From Andrena cerasifolii (Eukaryota; Arthropoda; Insecta; Hymenoptera; Andrenidae), in contig NC_135120.1 in assembly GCF_050908995.1 (NCBI RefSeq), positions 21,713,433 through 21,777,432 on the forward strand: a stretch of DNA of 64,000 nucleotides, in the 5' to 3' direction. The notes below the pieces were generated by a model. It was not told the DNA's origin, ran no database searches, and saw only the letters and a list, made by a program, of their open reading frames with translations. Positions 49,647-63,299 of the stretch are shown piece by piece (position 1 is the first letter of the stretch; each line of letters begins with the position of its first letter). The translations under genes and the position numbers were made by a program.

Positions 49647-50481
49647 GGGTAAAGTAGCCGAATATGACGACCTCTCCTGATATGAGACCCCAGCTTATCT
49701 CCGCTGCAGAACTCTTGAATGTCATAGCGATGCTATTTCTTTACTGACTAACCGTGTATTACTTGTTTTGTCCGCACAGTGGCATTGTAATCAACTGAGC
49801 GTCTTGAGCAAGCACATATTTCTGAAAGACGTTGCAGAAAGTTTTTAAAGTGGTTCGATTAACTTACAAATACCTCTGAAGTGGTAAGTGTATAATGATT
49901 TTTACAAATATTATTGTATAGTGCTTGCAATGGAGTTTCAGACTTACTAGTTGTATATCATTAAATGATGAAGACTTAACTTCGAAGCTGCTTTGTAGTT
50001 ATCATGTTATTGTTTCCAAATATCACACCCTTGAAAGTTCTACTGATGAGAGTGAAGAAGAAATTGTTCTGAATGATGAAAGTAATTAAGAAAGGAAATT
50101 ATGATACAGAATGCCTGTTTTGCACAGGTCTTTATTCTTCAGATGTGCTAGGTGAACAATGGGTTAATGGAGTAGTGGAGTATTGGATACGTAAAATCGT
50201 TAGTCTCTGTGACGCTAAATTACTTTGATACCAAACAATCGTTATAGTCGTGCTTTTGGCGATCTATTGTGGGCATGTTTGCGAGTATTTACAATAAAAA
50301 AAATCGTCGGAATGTATAAAATTGTGGAAGTTATTAATCGTTGAAGATAGTCCTGTACGGCGCGCCGCTGCAAGAATGCATATTCTACTTTTAAAACGTG
50401 TATCGAATTTTAATAAAAGTGTTCACAGTCAAGAGTTATGATGTTTTTAAGAAATGGGTCTCATATTCGGCTACCGTACCC
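49647..50481. mobile_element. TA-flanked MITE with GTAGCCGAATATGA termini (835 bp)
   Basis: TA at 49645-49646 and 50482-50483 flanks inverted termini GGGTAAAGTAGCCGAATATG and GGGTACGGTAGCCGAATATG (2 mismatches in 20). The motif ATATGAGACCC recurs near both ends (49680 and, inverted, about 50455). The interior is AT-rich without a transposase. The TA target suggests Tc1/mariner or a relative. It has the same design as the GGGGAGACCGGGG-terminal elements nearby. Confidence 0.8.
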
Positions 50482-51334
50482 TATGTCAGTTTCCCCTGTA
50501 CCAACTTGATTCATCTAATTAATTACTAGCAGCTAAAAATGTCTGCAATGCGAGGACAAAGCAGGAAGTACAAGATTGCATGGCTTCCCTTCATTCCTCA
50601 GTGACAAGTGCTCGACATCTGCTAACTCATTGTCACTTTGCACCAGAAATAATCCATTCCGCTACCAGTCACGTGAAATTCTCAGTGGCACCATCTCAGG
50701 AAACAGAGTATTCGCATTAATGGTCTCTTCTTCTCTCGATCTGCAAAAATTATAACCTAATATTTTAGACTAATAATACTCAGGTCAACGGTTCATCCCT
50801 CAGGTTCGCAGTTTTATCGAAGATAACGTCACGTCAGGCTCGGGACCAACGAACCCTCGCCGCGATATTATAATGCACCCGGTGCGCGATGTATGCCGAG
50901 TTTATGAGGCCGTAAACCGATACGGGACCTTAATATAAGAATGTTATAGTTTGGTTTTCATAAATTTAGCGCGTAGCCGACGCGGCCCCGACGCGGCCGC
51001 GCGTTTACGATTTATTAGCTGGATAATCGAAAGTTGTCGCGTGCGAGCAGGCGGAAGCACGCGGCCGTTGACGGGCATTTTCTCCTCGACGAGTCCATGC
51101 ATACGCTACGAGACCTTTACGTGCTGGAGGTATCAAGCAGCTGCTGGACTTTACTGCCTAAGCAGTAGACGTATTCGATACTTTGCAATGCATTGCTACT
51201 TTAATAGCCCAAGCTAATTTGTGGGCAGAACGTTCGGATGAGCGAACAGTTACGTGTTAGTCTGATGAATAACAATGTGTTAGCTACGTGATATTGTGTA
51301 CAAACCAGAAATCATATGAAATGCGTAATATGTA
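50482..51334. other. Intergenic sequence between two elements
   Basis: Nothing recognised. A CpG-rich block lies at about 50.95-51.1 kb. Confidence 0.4.
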
Positions 51335-52260
51335 GGGGAGACCGGGGCTAGTTGACTAACGAGGTTAGTTGAGTAATTCCCTTTAATTGTTTTATTATGT
51401 TATAAATTACGCTGCGATTCGCGATATTGAAGCATATGAATGACCAGCTTGCCATTTAATGCGTCATCGTGACAAAAACTGGCGTGTTCTATCAGTGAGA
51501 ATGAAAAATCTAAAAAGGTCGGCGGGAAGTAAATATTTTTCTTTCGACTATTTAGGAATTTTTATCCACTAAATATTGCTTGATGTTTTTCATGAATATT
51601 TTGTGGAAACGTGATACATTCACTATAATTTAGGGTATTTTATTTTGTAGGTACGACCCTTAACATGTTGACAATGTCAGACGGGGTTACTTGACTAAGC
51701 ATAGGAATATTATTAAAAATTGCACTTTTCATCCTCAAGATGCAGTCGAGGCAAAGAGTTTAGCTGCTCAAATCAACTTCCCCCACCACAAATCCCTCCA
51801 AACTCAACTCTACCAGTTTTACACCCTATCCTCCCTTCAAACTCTCAGGACTTCCAAATAGACCATAACAAACAAGTAGAAAATAATTACAGTATCTAAC
51901 ACCATGATACTTAATAAAAAAAATAACAGTATGAAGGAGTGAAAAAAATAAAAAAAATTGGTGGTCGAAGGATATATATGTACGCCTTTCGTATACTATA
52001 TATTCATGGAATTAGTTAAAACTGAAAAGTAAATGTCATGTCAACTAGCCCCACAGCCGTGGTTTGTTGACCTATTCGTCTCACTACTCTAAATATAATA
52101 AAAACTACGACCTAGACTAAATTAAAACAATTTTAAAAATTAAGCCTGTATACCTAACGAAATTTGTAAATTTTTGGTATGCAACAAGTCAACAAAATAC
52201 CAATGGTCTATTTGTAAAACTTAGAAATGTTAAAAATTAGTCAACTAACCCCGTTCTCCC
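51335..52260. mobile_element. TA-flanked element with GGGGAGACCGGGG termini (926 bp)
   Basis: TA at 51333-51334 and 52261-52262 flanks termini GGGGAGACCGGGGCTAGTTG and GGGAGAACGGGGTTAGTTG, each followed by ACTAA. The TAGTTGAC block is repeated just inside the ends and inverted near 52037. The interior is AT-rich with no transposase frame. It belongs with the copies at 63300 and 38831. Confidence 0.8.
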
Positions 52261-52262
52261 TA

Positions 52263-53354
52263 CATTTCTCTGTCCTAACTATCCCAGTCCTCTGCCTAGT
52301 TACCCAATCCAAAGATATCAAATGATACATCAGGTTTAAAGCTGCCATTTCTCTGGACTTTTGCCTCGCTTCATTCTATCTTAAAACTGCTCCTGAAGCT
52401 GTGACCATTTTAGAATTCGTCGGAATACTATTTTTAAAAAATATCATATCTAAAGTCGCTTTTTGACTTTCCAGTTTTACCTTCGTACCATCGCTCATAT
52501 GTCTAGAGACTCAATCTTATTTTATATCCGTCATTGGTAAAATGTATAACCGAAAGATCTCACTTCCATTTATACAAACATTACTTAATAATTCAGGAAC
52601 ATGAGAGAACTCGACAACAGTCCGATTTTAGTTGCTACGAAACGTTCAAACGATAAAGTGTTAGTAAATATTTGAGCAAAGAATTCTGGAAATCCATTAA
52701 AAAATGTGACGTCAAATTTCCTTACCAAAATAAACAGAAATCATACTTTTATTGCAAGAATGCATTTATCAATCACGCGGGAAGCTTGCGCGAAGTAGTT
52801 GACACGGTAGTAGAAGCAACGGCCGGTTTCGGGGGCTCTACATTTCGCTGCGGGAAGCCGATCATCGTCCACGGTGTTAAATCGATTCGACGACAAGTTT
52901 TCCACTTCCTGGAGCGAAGTTCCCACTGGTGGATACGATTGAGTTTGGGGGAACAGGGACGGGAATGTTTCAGCACCCGAAAATCGTTCACAGGGACACG
53001 ATTAGACGAAATCGGCTGACTTCCGCGGGTATCGATAAATATTTACGGGGATATTCGTGCGGTTAAACGAAATCCAATAATAGAGGTTTTTTGTCGCGGC
53101 TCGATTGCACCGTTAATCGACCAGGCAGCATGTCAGCCTGCCTTGAATATTGGAATTTGTAGCCGCTGTAAAGCCCAATCCACGGTAAGCTTCTAGAGCG
53201 TGCAGCTTTCCTTTGTTCCTGAAAGTCTTGTTAGTTTGCAAATTCGACGATCAGGACCGTAAAACTTCCATCGACACTGCGTGCAGTGTTTAAGCACGCG
53301 GGGAGCTCGCAGATCTTTGTTACCGAGGCTGGGCTACGATCAACAGTGTCTTAA
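52263..53354. other. Intergenic sequence, nothing recognised
   Basis: An open frame at 52672-53019 has no recognisable domain and no initiation or splice context. Nothing else is supported. Confidence 0.4.
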
Positions 53355-54179
53355 GGGGAGGTTCCGGTCTAAATGTCGATTTTTTTTTAATTCATTTTTC
53401 GAATGTTCAATCTTTTAGGAATACGTGTTTAAAAGGATTTGTTGGAATTCGTAAAATTCCCGAAGTTATAGGCATTTGAGTAGCGGCAAATGCATGAGTA
53501 ACACCCGGCCACTCGGCACTCACGTAAAACTTTAAACGCGTTTTTCTCGAAACAGTGTTCTCAAAACGGTGGGCGCTGTATCTCCAAAAATTATTATCCG
53601 ATTCGACTGAAATTTTTTTTATTTTGAAGAATATACTTCTGGCTAGGGGAGAACTGGAAAAATTACAAAAAATTAAAAATTTATTATTTTCAAAGGCGTT
53701 GAAAGGACGAAAAATGCAGGGAAAAGTGATTTCAAACTTGAAGTGTCGTTATTTTCCAAAAAAATGTAATTTTGTAATTTTTCTAGCCCCACCCCCTAGA
53801 CAGAAGAAGAATCTTCAAAATAAAAAAGGTTTCAGTCGAATCGGATAATAACTTGTGGAGATACAGCGCCCACCGATTTGGATCAATTTTTTGACGCCTT
53901 GACTTCAACGCATTAAAAACCATTTTGATTTTTTCATTTCAGACAAGAATTACAACCAGAATCCTTCCCGCCAATTGGAGACTGCAGTGGCAAAGCGCTC
54001 CGAGAATCGGCTGATGAATCTGCCATATTTTATAATTTTATAAGAAAATTTTTTTTTTGTACTCATCGAATATATGTTTAAATATACCTAAGGGTTTACG
54101 AAGATCAATTGTTCCTTTCTCTTTCAAAAAAATTCGCGAAAAAATAATTTTTTTGAACTTTGTAAAGCAGGACACTCCT
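53355..54179. mobile_element. TTAA-flanked MITE (825 bp), piggyBac-like
   Basis: TTAA at 53351-53354 and 54180-54183 flanks similar but diverged ends: GGGGAGGTTCCGGTCTAAAT and, inverted, AGGAGTGTCCTGCTTTACAA. Inside, a clearer inverted repeat pairs about 53563-53665 with 53775-53875, including GGTGGGCGCTGTATCTCC. The diverged ends suggest it is older than the copy at 43561. No transposase is present. Confidence 0.65.
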
Positions 54180-54183
54180 TTAA

Positions 54184-57100
54184 TCGAATGAAACTGATCT
54201 CTGACACTATCCATAAAATGTAAGCGCAACTATTAGCTTGACGTGTACTTGTATCTAAGAATTAAGCGTCCACGTTGAATTTATGACTGCGAGGATGCCG
54301 TGAGCAACGGGATGAACTTCCCTCGTCAGCCACTTTATTAATCGATGCAATGTGTTAGCGCTCGTCGCTTCGCAGAGCTCCTTTCGTTAAGGAATTATGA
54401 CTTCGTCGGCTCTCGGTGGTTAAGCGTGGAGCGGTGTTTAAAAATCGAGGATAGGACGGTGAAAAATGTGAGAGGGCAGTCGAGTACGTACGAGAGATCG
54501 GCAGGAAGCTGTCATAGCTTTGAATGATCGTAATAAAAACAGGAATTCCAATATCGAACAGGTGGACAGTTCTTCGGTTATTCGCCGGTAGTGACTATTT
54601 TGCCACTGCTTTTAACGCGCCAGCCGACGTAAAGGGGAATTTCCACCTTTATTCCACGTCCTCCGTCTGCTCCGCCGGAGAAGCTGACCCATTTAACGCG
54701 GTCGGACGATGTATCACCAGCGGATTACAGCCATTTTTCAGGCAGAGATCGCGACGAATATTTCTTCCGACAAGTCTCCGGGAGCTGGGGCAATATTATA
54801 CCATGCCCACCGCCATTAAGATTGAATTGTCGACCTTAAAACTATCACGGCGATGTCGAGATTCGCGGAATCCTAATTGCAGAATCCCTTGAAATTTATT
54901 GACCACTTAAACTACCCGTGACTCATCGCCTTCCAAGGATTCACGAATTGGATTAACGCAGCTTCGTTACAGCAAACTCTACCGGCTCGGAGCTTTAATC
55001 TGTTCTTCGCAACTCGCCAATATCTATCGCTTAGAAATCTACGTCAAACAGTTAATACTATTAGTCCTGCATGGAGCTTTTAATTGTTCCGAGGGTCTTC
55101 TTTCCAGCAGCCGTAACTCAGCTCCAAATAATGCTTAAATTCGCGAAGTAGATACCAAGATTGAAAGTCCTTCCGTGGATCTCTTTTAATCACAATCTCT
55201 CAGCACGTGAATCGACCACGAATCCCGGCGCAATCCGTTTCCATTGACGTAGGAAACGTGTGTAGCGCCAATGGAACGAGACACGCTATTACCTACGATG
55301 GTCTGACACCTGTACGTATAGCGGATGCACTTAGCGTTAACAGTAAACCCCGCGAGCGGGTCGACGAGACCATTGCGGGGGCCTGCTAGCGACTATTTCG
55401 ACCGTCCTCTTGTCAGTGAAACACCGGTGACGTCATTGGTTGGAATCAATCATCGGTAGCTCCGTCCACCCTGCAGAAACCCTCTCCCGGCGAAAAAATC
55501 GAACTGTCACTCTTTCGCCTTGAATAACCGTCCCGGTGACTACACAGGCGCGGCACGACAGCGCTCTCTCCCACGAGATTTCGAATTTCCGTTCACCGAC
55601 GTTCCACACGATTACATTGTGAATTTTTTGCTCGCTCCCAGCCCCGTTCGAAGGTATTTCCACTGTCTGCAAGGTGAAAATTGCAAATAGCAAACGGGAA
55701 AGGGCCTCTGCAGTGCTTCCAATCAATTTTTCGAAAAGCTGCATTATTCTGTTCGTAGCATTTGCGATCCCGAGAATGTTTTTTTTTTTAATACTAGGAT
55801 TTTAGTTGCATTTCTTGGGTGGCAGGATTATTTAGATGCAACGCGAGATTCGAGTCGATTTCATTTTCGAATTCAACGTGTGCCAGCACTTTTAATCATG
55901 CTGCAACGTACAGCCGAGTCGCAAACTGCTAGTCGACGTGCGCCAGGATGAGTTTACAAGGGACTTTTACGTTTCGTGGGAATCACGGCGTAAGAACGAA
56001 TCGTATATTGCGGGGGCGGGGGCTTGCTCGGTGTACGCGTTTAATAAACGTACAATGGCCTTCGGCGGAGCGCTACGCATGTTCCGCGCCTAAATACACC
56101 TGGCGCAACGGAGGCAGCCGACATTCATTTCGTCGGTGTAAAATTTCGCAAGATTAAAAATTTCGGGATATACCTACTCGCGGAGATTTACAATTCGGGA
56201 GTGAACCTTCGTTCCTAGCGAGCAACCATTCCTTTCCTACCACCTCCTTCCCATCCCTTTCCTGTGCTCCAATTACGTCCTCCAAGTAGCCGTAGTTATT
56301 ACTCCATCAAAAGACGGGCAACGTCTTCGTTTAGAAATAAACCTTCAGAAGGAGCCAGTAAAATTGTCGAATCAGAGGGTAGGTACAGCAAAACGTGTAT
56401 CAACGTTCACTCTATTCTCTAGTCAAAGAACAGATTTTACATCCGATCAATAGCTTTTGAAGTAGACCGACTTTCTGGATGTATGTGACACCTATAGTGT
56501 CCATTGTGTTCCCTTCGTCTACGAAAATTGATTTATCCCTCTGAATTGTCAGCGGCCGCAATGCTGAAATCGTTGTAACGTCCACGGAAGCATCGACAAA
56601 CCGTTCGGTGCTTGTCATTCCACAATTTTACACTAAACTCCTTGTTAAGCTGCGAGTGTCCGTCAGAAACGGAGTACCTGCAAATTGAAAAAGATCAAGT
56701 TCCATTGTCCGTGTAACTTGCTTTGTCCGCGGCATCAGCGATTCAAACAATGCGGGCCGAAAAATCGGGCGGAAAAAAAAGGGTATTTGTTCCGGGCGAG
56801 AAGCAGCTAATGAATGATCGTGCCGTCCCGCGACCGACACTAAATTAAATTTCCTCTTTTGTGGATCGCGCTCGCCGGGCGCATTGCCGTCAACCAGCCA
56901 GCGAAGTGTGACCGTCGGCGCAATTAAACAAAAGCTCAATTTTCAGAGGGTCCGGGACGAAGGTCGAGCGAAACGTTTGGGCCCACTCCCCCTCAGGAAT
57001 CCTTTGCTACCGCCCTTCCGTCACTTTATTAATGCGCATTGCCAGCGTGCCGGCGCGGTCAAAAATTTTCCGTGCAATTAAACCGATTTGTATATTCGGA

Positions 57101-60100
57101 AGCGGCGGCGCCGCTGATAGCGCTCGGCCCCCGCCGTAAATCACCCTTTAGCCGCAACACTTTTGGTTTTTTAGTTTCGTTCGCGGCAAAATTACTGCGA
57201 CCGCGCGAATAAATCGCGAAATTTTTATTTCCCATTTCGAAAATGATAATACAATGGCGACTATAAAACATCTCGTTGAGGGGTCGGCCAGGGGGGGTTG
57301 GAAACGTTCGCACGTGCTTGTAACGCGCGTCAATGAGTTTTTCATGATAAAATTTTATACGAAAACCATCGAGCTGGAACGTTTAATGAATGAAGAGGCG
57401 CTGTGTTTTTTTTCTCTCTCCATTTTATACAGATATTTCTTTCGTGAACATTATTTATACGTGCGATGAAATGTTGTGGAGAGTGACGAGTGGTCCTGTG
57501 CTCGCCGATAAATCACTTTATCGGTGCGATCGAGACGCTAAGAGATTTAAGGCCGCCATAAAGCTCGGCTTGAATTATAAAGTTGTACAATTGGAAATCG
57601 AATGAAACGTGGTGAACGCGACGCGCATTCTGAATTGTTCCTGGACTGCACGCGATTGTTTGAAAGTTTCCCTGCCGGTTATTCACCCGCGCCTCTGCGG
57701 CCCTCCGGAGGAAGAAATAATTGTGTACCTGGAAGACTGTTTCTTTTTCCATCGGGCAGCCGCGGCGAAAAAATTGCCTGCAACAATATTCACGATAATA
57801 TCGGTCGGTTGGCAGCGGGTGGAAGTTTCGTGGGTAATTGGCGTCAGCGAAGCCACGTGATGCTTAATGTTCGGCCGACGATTATTATCGAATTTGTTTA
57901 AGGGTCCTGTTCAAACAGTGCCGCTGAGAACACCTACTTAGGGATTCAATTTCTCGATGAATCGTTAAGCGCCGAAAGCAGCAATGCAGTTAATTGGTGT
58001 GGAATCTGGGTAACTGAGAATCTTGTTTGGTAGTACTGTTACTTACTGTTAGAATTTATTCCGCGACTATTTTAAGTAATCGGTTAATGTAGGAGCTGAT
58101 GAAAGAAAGGATTATCTTGCGTCAAGATGCTCGTATTTCAATAAGCTTTATTTACTCGCCTGTCCGCGGAGTAATATCATCACGAGCGGTTCGCGATGTT
58201 GCATAATCTAAGGAAAGGCGAATTGGCAGTAGCTTTACGAGCCAAGATTGCGCGATTACAGCAACACTTGACCCAGTACCAGCTCGTTAAAGTTCCGTCG
58301 ACGTGCATTCCTGGAAATATTCCAGGAAGTTCTGTAATAAGACATTTCCATAATCGGAATAAAGTTGCCAGCGAAGTCCATGAAGTTTCAGTTGCGAATT
58401 TTTACGTCTATGTGCCTGGAATATCGCGTTCACGTGGAAACTTTATTCGACGGCTATCGTTTATATTACCCGGCGATAAGCGACAAAGGCGGCATGCAAA
58501 ATTTAATCCTAAAAAAGTCGACCGATCGAACCGCCCTGTTTATCCCCGGCCAGTTCTTTCGCGGGGCTGTTTACCCGCCTTCGGAAATCCGTCCCGAACC
58601 GGGCGCTCGACTATGAAGTTTAGATGCCGCGGATAAATTGGGTCACTTGTGCACGATAATTGAATTTTCCGGTTAAAAGGCAATCATCTTTGCCACACCC
58701 GCGCCTCTATTACCTACGCACCGCCCCGGAATAATTTTAGGGAAATTGCTCGTGTAATAGAATATTCACTCGATCGTTACTCCGTTAGTTGCATTACACC
58801 GCATGACGGAAGAATGTACAATTACTCGACGTGTCCGTGATAATTGCTTTCTCTATCGCCATCCCATGTGTGAGTGGCAACTCTGACCATCGCTACGGGG
58901 CGTAACAATTTTTGGGGATGAAAAACTTCCCCTACGGGCGAACACGCCTCGAGGGAGGACGCGAAGAACTCAATATCCGATTTCCTCGAAAAGTTCACTT
59001 TCAATTTCACTCGTTTCGTTCGTGCGAATATGAATTCTAGATAGACTAGCCAACGAAGGGATGGAAATCTTCGAATCACCAGAAAGTCGGGTAACTTCGA
59101 TTCATTGTGACAAAAGTGGGGAACAAGAAAATTAGAAAACATCATTCCACCAGTGAATCCCTCCTTCGAAATGAGGACTACACCTCCACGCTTGAATTCT
59201 TCCCCTGTTAACGCGCGGTGCGACCCGCGCGACAGGGCGAGCCGCGAATAACTCTATGATTGCGTGCTTTCGTGCCCCACGAACGAAGAAATGACATTAC
59301 ATCCCCGCGGAGGAAACGCGTTCCCGATCGTAGCCAGCGGTCATTTTCAGCGCGTGTACACGCGTTTAACGGCAAATGCCACGGCATGGAGAATGCATTT
59401 ATCGGCGCGTCCGGTCTAGAAACAGGATCACGGGTCTCCCTGCAGCCATAGGTATTTATAGGGACGCCTCGTATGCCTGATATACCAGGATTCGTGTTGA
59501 CAATAATAGAGGGAAATCGATGCTGTCATGCGAGCCGCATGCGCCCGCCTCGCGCGACTAATAACGCGTAATAATACATCGCTACATACATATGTACGAA
59601 TATTATCCGCCGTGTAGAATGGATCGTGCAGCCGGTGTTGATGATGATGATGATGATGATGATGGGATCGTCTCTCCACCGCCTAGAATACCTGGCGCCA
59701 GCTTCTGCAGCTTGGATCATGTTGTTACCGTTTCCAGATTAGCGTAATTATTGGCGTATCGATCAGCGATAGAACGAGGATTTATCTTTCCCTGGGACTA
59801 GAGGGCCTCGTCGGTGGTATCGAGAACACACGCGTGCTAACTCGTTTCGAGAGAAATGGCGGGTGATCGAGAATGGAGGCGTGGACTCGGTTGGCACAAA
59901 GAGATCGCGGAATTTAATTGAAGTTACGCTGAGTTTATCGTTATTAACGAAATCGCGTTGCTTGCGCCCTGTATAGGGGAATAACAGAGGAATGTCGTAC
60001 GTGTCACGATAGTAAATTAACGTTTAATGTTTTTAAATGCTGTAGTCGCCAGAGGGTGTAATTTATTTAAGGAACGATTTACCTTGGTACCCCGATGCGA

Positions 60101-61263
60101 TACAGCGAAAATTGTCTTTTTATTTGAGACGTGATAGATTGTTGGAAGTTCTTCGTCTTCGAACAGTCGATCTTCCACTTTCGGTGCCGTCGATACCGCG
60201 AACCCCTCGAATGAGCAGTGCTTCAACGAAGTTGAGTGGCGTTGGCGCCCTTCGTGCATACATATTTGTCGAGTCTTTCCGATATGCACATATTTGAGAG
60301 CAAAATCGATCGTGACCGTAGCAAAGAGGAGCAGGTTGAAAACGTACAAGTAACGGTGGCTCTTGCTTTCGCACTTAAATCGCGGTTTCGAGAGTCATTT
60401 AATGCCGGCCGTTAACTACCTAAACGAGTAAAAAAAAATTGTTCTAAATCGTTCACCAGAAAAGTCATCTTTTCGCTTACTGCGCCACAGTCTACTGGAC
60501 ACCCTGCAGCGATAGGTGAAAGTCATGGACCTAACAAGATGCTTCCCTCTTTGCACAGCCTCCAATTTCAAGGGATCGTTCTAATGGACTCGAAGGCACT
60601 TCTGGGCCGGATCACAATCTACAATCAGAATTCATCAAAGCCTGCGGACGGTAGCCCAAAGGCGCGGGTTAATTCCAGTTTGCAAAGAAGCCATGCGGAT
60701 TTCTCGGTGAGCCAACGTCACATCACGGTTTAGGTAGCGGAATGAGATTACGAACAGTTAACGATATTCCGTACGGACGGCAGGACCGAACTAATCTAAT
60801 AACCTGGAGATCGGAGTGGATGTGTTTCCTCCTTCCATCGTGGATCGTGGGGCCGAGGGCTCGATCGTACCTGCTTCACTGACGATCACGAACCAACCGA
60901 GCCGGTAAACCTGACGTCGCTTCGCTTTTCCACAATTAACGCCGGTATCCGCACGAAGGACCCGTCCCTTGCGATGGACTGCAGTCCTAAAACAACGAAA
61001 CTGATGCGTGCCCTGACTACCAAAATGCCAACCGTTCGTATCGACTCGAACACCAGGGACGTGCTTACAGGTCTTGCTGAGATTTTTCAGTCAGACAGAC
61101 TTCTACCAGCTCGGAAATAACTAAAATTCGTACGTCGTTGTTTCATTTCAGAAACTCTGAATTTTTGCTAATTAATATTAATAAGTTTATCTTATAAATT
61201 TCAAGTTTCCTTATTACTGCTGTGATTAGCATTATCAATATCATTCCCTAAAATTATTTGTCT
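54184..61263. other. Intergenic sequence, nothing recognised
   Basis: No exon, RNA gene or element is supported over about 7 kb. A GAT/ATG trinucleotide microsatellite lies at about 59639-59664. Short frames on both strands lack domains. Confidence 0.4.
59639..59664. repeat. GAT trinucleotide microsatellite
   Basis: About eight perfect GAT units; on the minus strand it reads as poly-His and is not coding. Confidence 0.9.
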
Positions 61264-61699
61264 CACAAGGGATGATCCCGAACCCGAAAATTCAAAGAAT
61301 TCTAAAACTTTGTGTATATGTAGGGGATTTCCTCCTGATTACAACGCAATTTTTGTTTGCTGCCCAAATTCACTCGAAAGGGGTGAAATTAACCCACGAA
61401 AATTCAGGTATTTTCCGATTTTCTGTTATAACTCGCCAACTGTAAGACATAGAAAAAAAAGTTTCGAGACAAAAGTTACTTCTTTTAATTATATCTATCA
61501 GTTGGTAAAAAATATATTTGACAATTCACAAGTTATAACACAAAATTGGAAAATAACAGAATTATCGGGGGCCAATTACACCCCCTTAAAGTGAATTAGG
61601 ACATCGAGCAAAAATTGCGTTGTAATTAAGAGAAAATTTCCTACATAATCACAAAATTTCAGAATTTTTTGAATTTCCGGGTTCGGGATGTTACCTTGT
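61264..61699. mobile_element. Palindromic MITE-like element (about 436 bp)
   Basis: The left half starts near ACAAGGGATGATCCCGAACC and the right half ends with its inverted counterpart (CGGGATGTTACCTTGT). Arms match with scattered differences almost to the centre, including ATTACAACGCAATTTTTG against its inverse. Target duplication is unclear and the family unidentified. Confidence 0.75.
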
Positions 61700-63299
61700 C
61701 AGATAAGCGAAATTAGTAGTACAACCCTTCATTGGTCAGACATAAGATGTACTATTAACGACCGCGTGATAAATGCAATTCTATCGTGAAACTTGCACGT
61801 AAAATCGGAAAGTACATTTAATTTAAACACTAAGGGGATCACTGTTGTTGACAAATCATATTTTACGTATTTATCATCAGTTCAAGAGACATACGTACCT
61901 GTTTTTAAACGATTGAATTTCTAGACGTTCGGTAAGGGGTTCTGCCTTTCCTCAAGTTTCCTGGTTCCAAGATTGCACGTCACACGCATATTCCGTTTCA
62001 CGTCCGAAACAAAGGGCTTTCGGGACGGCTGTTTGTTACGCGTGCTCACGCAAAATTGCGCGCTCAGTTAAGTTCGGGTCGGTTGAAAGTCATCCCAGAT
62101 TGGGCTTCGGTCCCGGGCTCGATAAGTTAATCTCCCCCTGTCTGCTCCTCCGGCTGCTCGTGACACTGGCCTTTGATTTATTAGAACGTCGATCAGCGTC
62201 GCGCGATGGCCCGTATCGAATTTCGAATGCCTGTCTGTTTGCCTGTCGCTCCTTTTACGAAGCTTCTGTGGAATGACGGGACAGCCACGGAAGCTGCTGG
62301 AGGCTCCAAGAAAAATATTAGCCTGGGCAAAGATTACACTCTACATTGATTGCACCGCGACGCAGACAGCATCCATTGTTGGAGACCCGAAGGACGAGTT
62401 CGCTGGCTCCTTTTTTTTCGCCCCATAAATTGGCGAACGCCTACGACAGAGGCACTCGAATTCCGAACGCCACAGTGTTTGGTTAATTGGAATTAGTCTC
62501 ATTGATTAAACGCACATACGTGTCGTCTTTAATTAGCGGCTGGAACGCCCACGATAACGTAGAATCTTGATGAGAATTTGGACCGTGAAAATTCGTTAGT
62601 TGCAGCCGTGCTCAAGATGAAGCGCCTAAAGGAATTGCGAGATGGTGTATGTGACGATCTTCGTGATTCAATGGGAATATCGATCCACCAACAGTTCCTG
62701 CGATTTAAATAATTGATTAGCTGTGCCGAAATTATCAGCGAACAGGAATCCCGACAAAGTAAATTGCACTTGCCGATGTTGCTGCAAAGTGACAATATTT
62801 ATTGTACAACGCAAAAACTCATCATAAGAATCTACCCATTCGATGAAACGAAATTCGTGATTGATTTTCTAAACGTGCCATATATTAAATTGCTGTAAAC
62901 GGCACGGCTCAAAGCGCTCGTAATGAACGTTAAACTGCTCTTAAGTAAATAATCAATCACTTTCGGCGCAACACAATGGAATTAAAATAATTTTGCGCTG
63001 CAAATAATTACGGATTCTCCATACGTTTAACAGTAATATTCACGTTCTGTAAATTTCCCCGTCAAATAGAACGCCACGCGGATAAAATATTAATGTAAAT
63101 ACGTCATCAACTTTAATCATTCCGCGCGCCAGGAAATGAAATAAAGGGTCGACACGAAGATCGATACATCTGGCCACTCCAATTCGATTGAACTATTAAG
63201 AGCACTTTGGTACGTGAGGATTTTTAAAAACATTCTGTGCTTTGCATATGTAAATCCGGAATTCTACTCTGAACACGACGACACACCTCTGTTTACATA
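61700..63299. other. Intergenic sequence, nothing recognised
   Basis: No gene or element is supported between the palindromic element and the TA-flanked element at the end of the window. Confidence 0.4.

Noticed and set aside
59428..59720. Poly-His and poly-Ile frames on the minus strand
   Set aside because: Translations of the GAT microsatellite.
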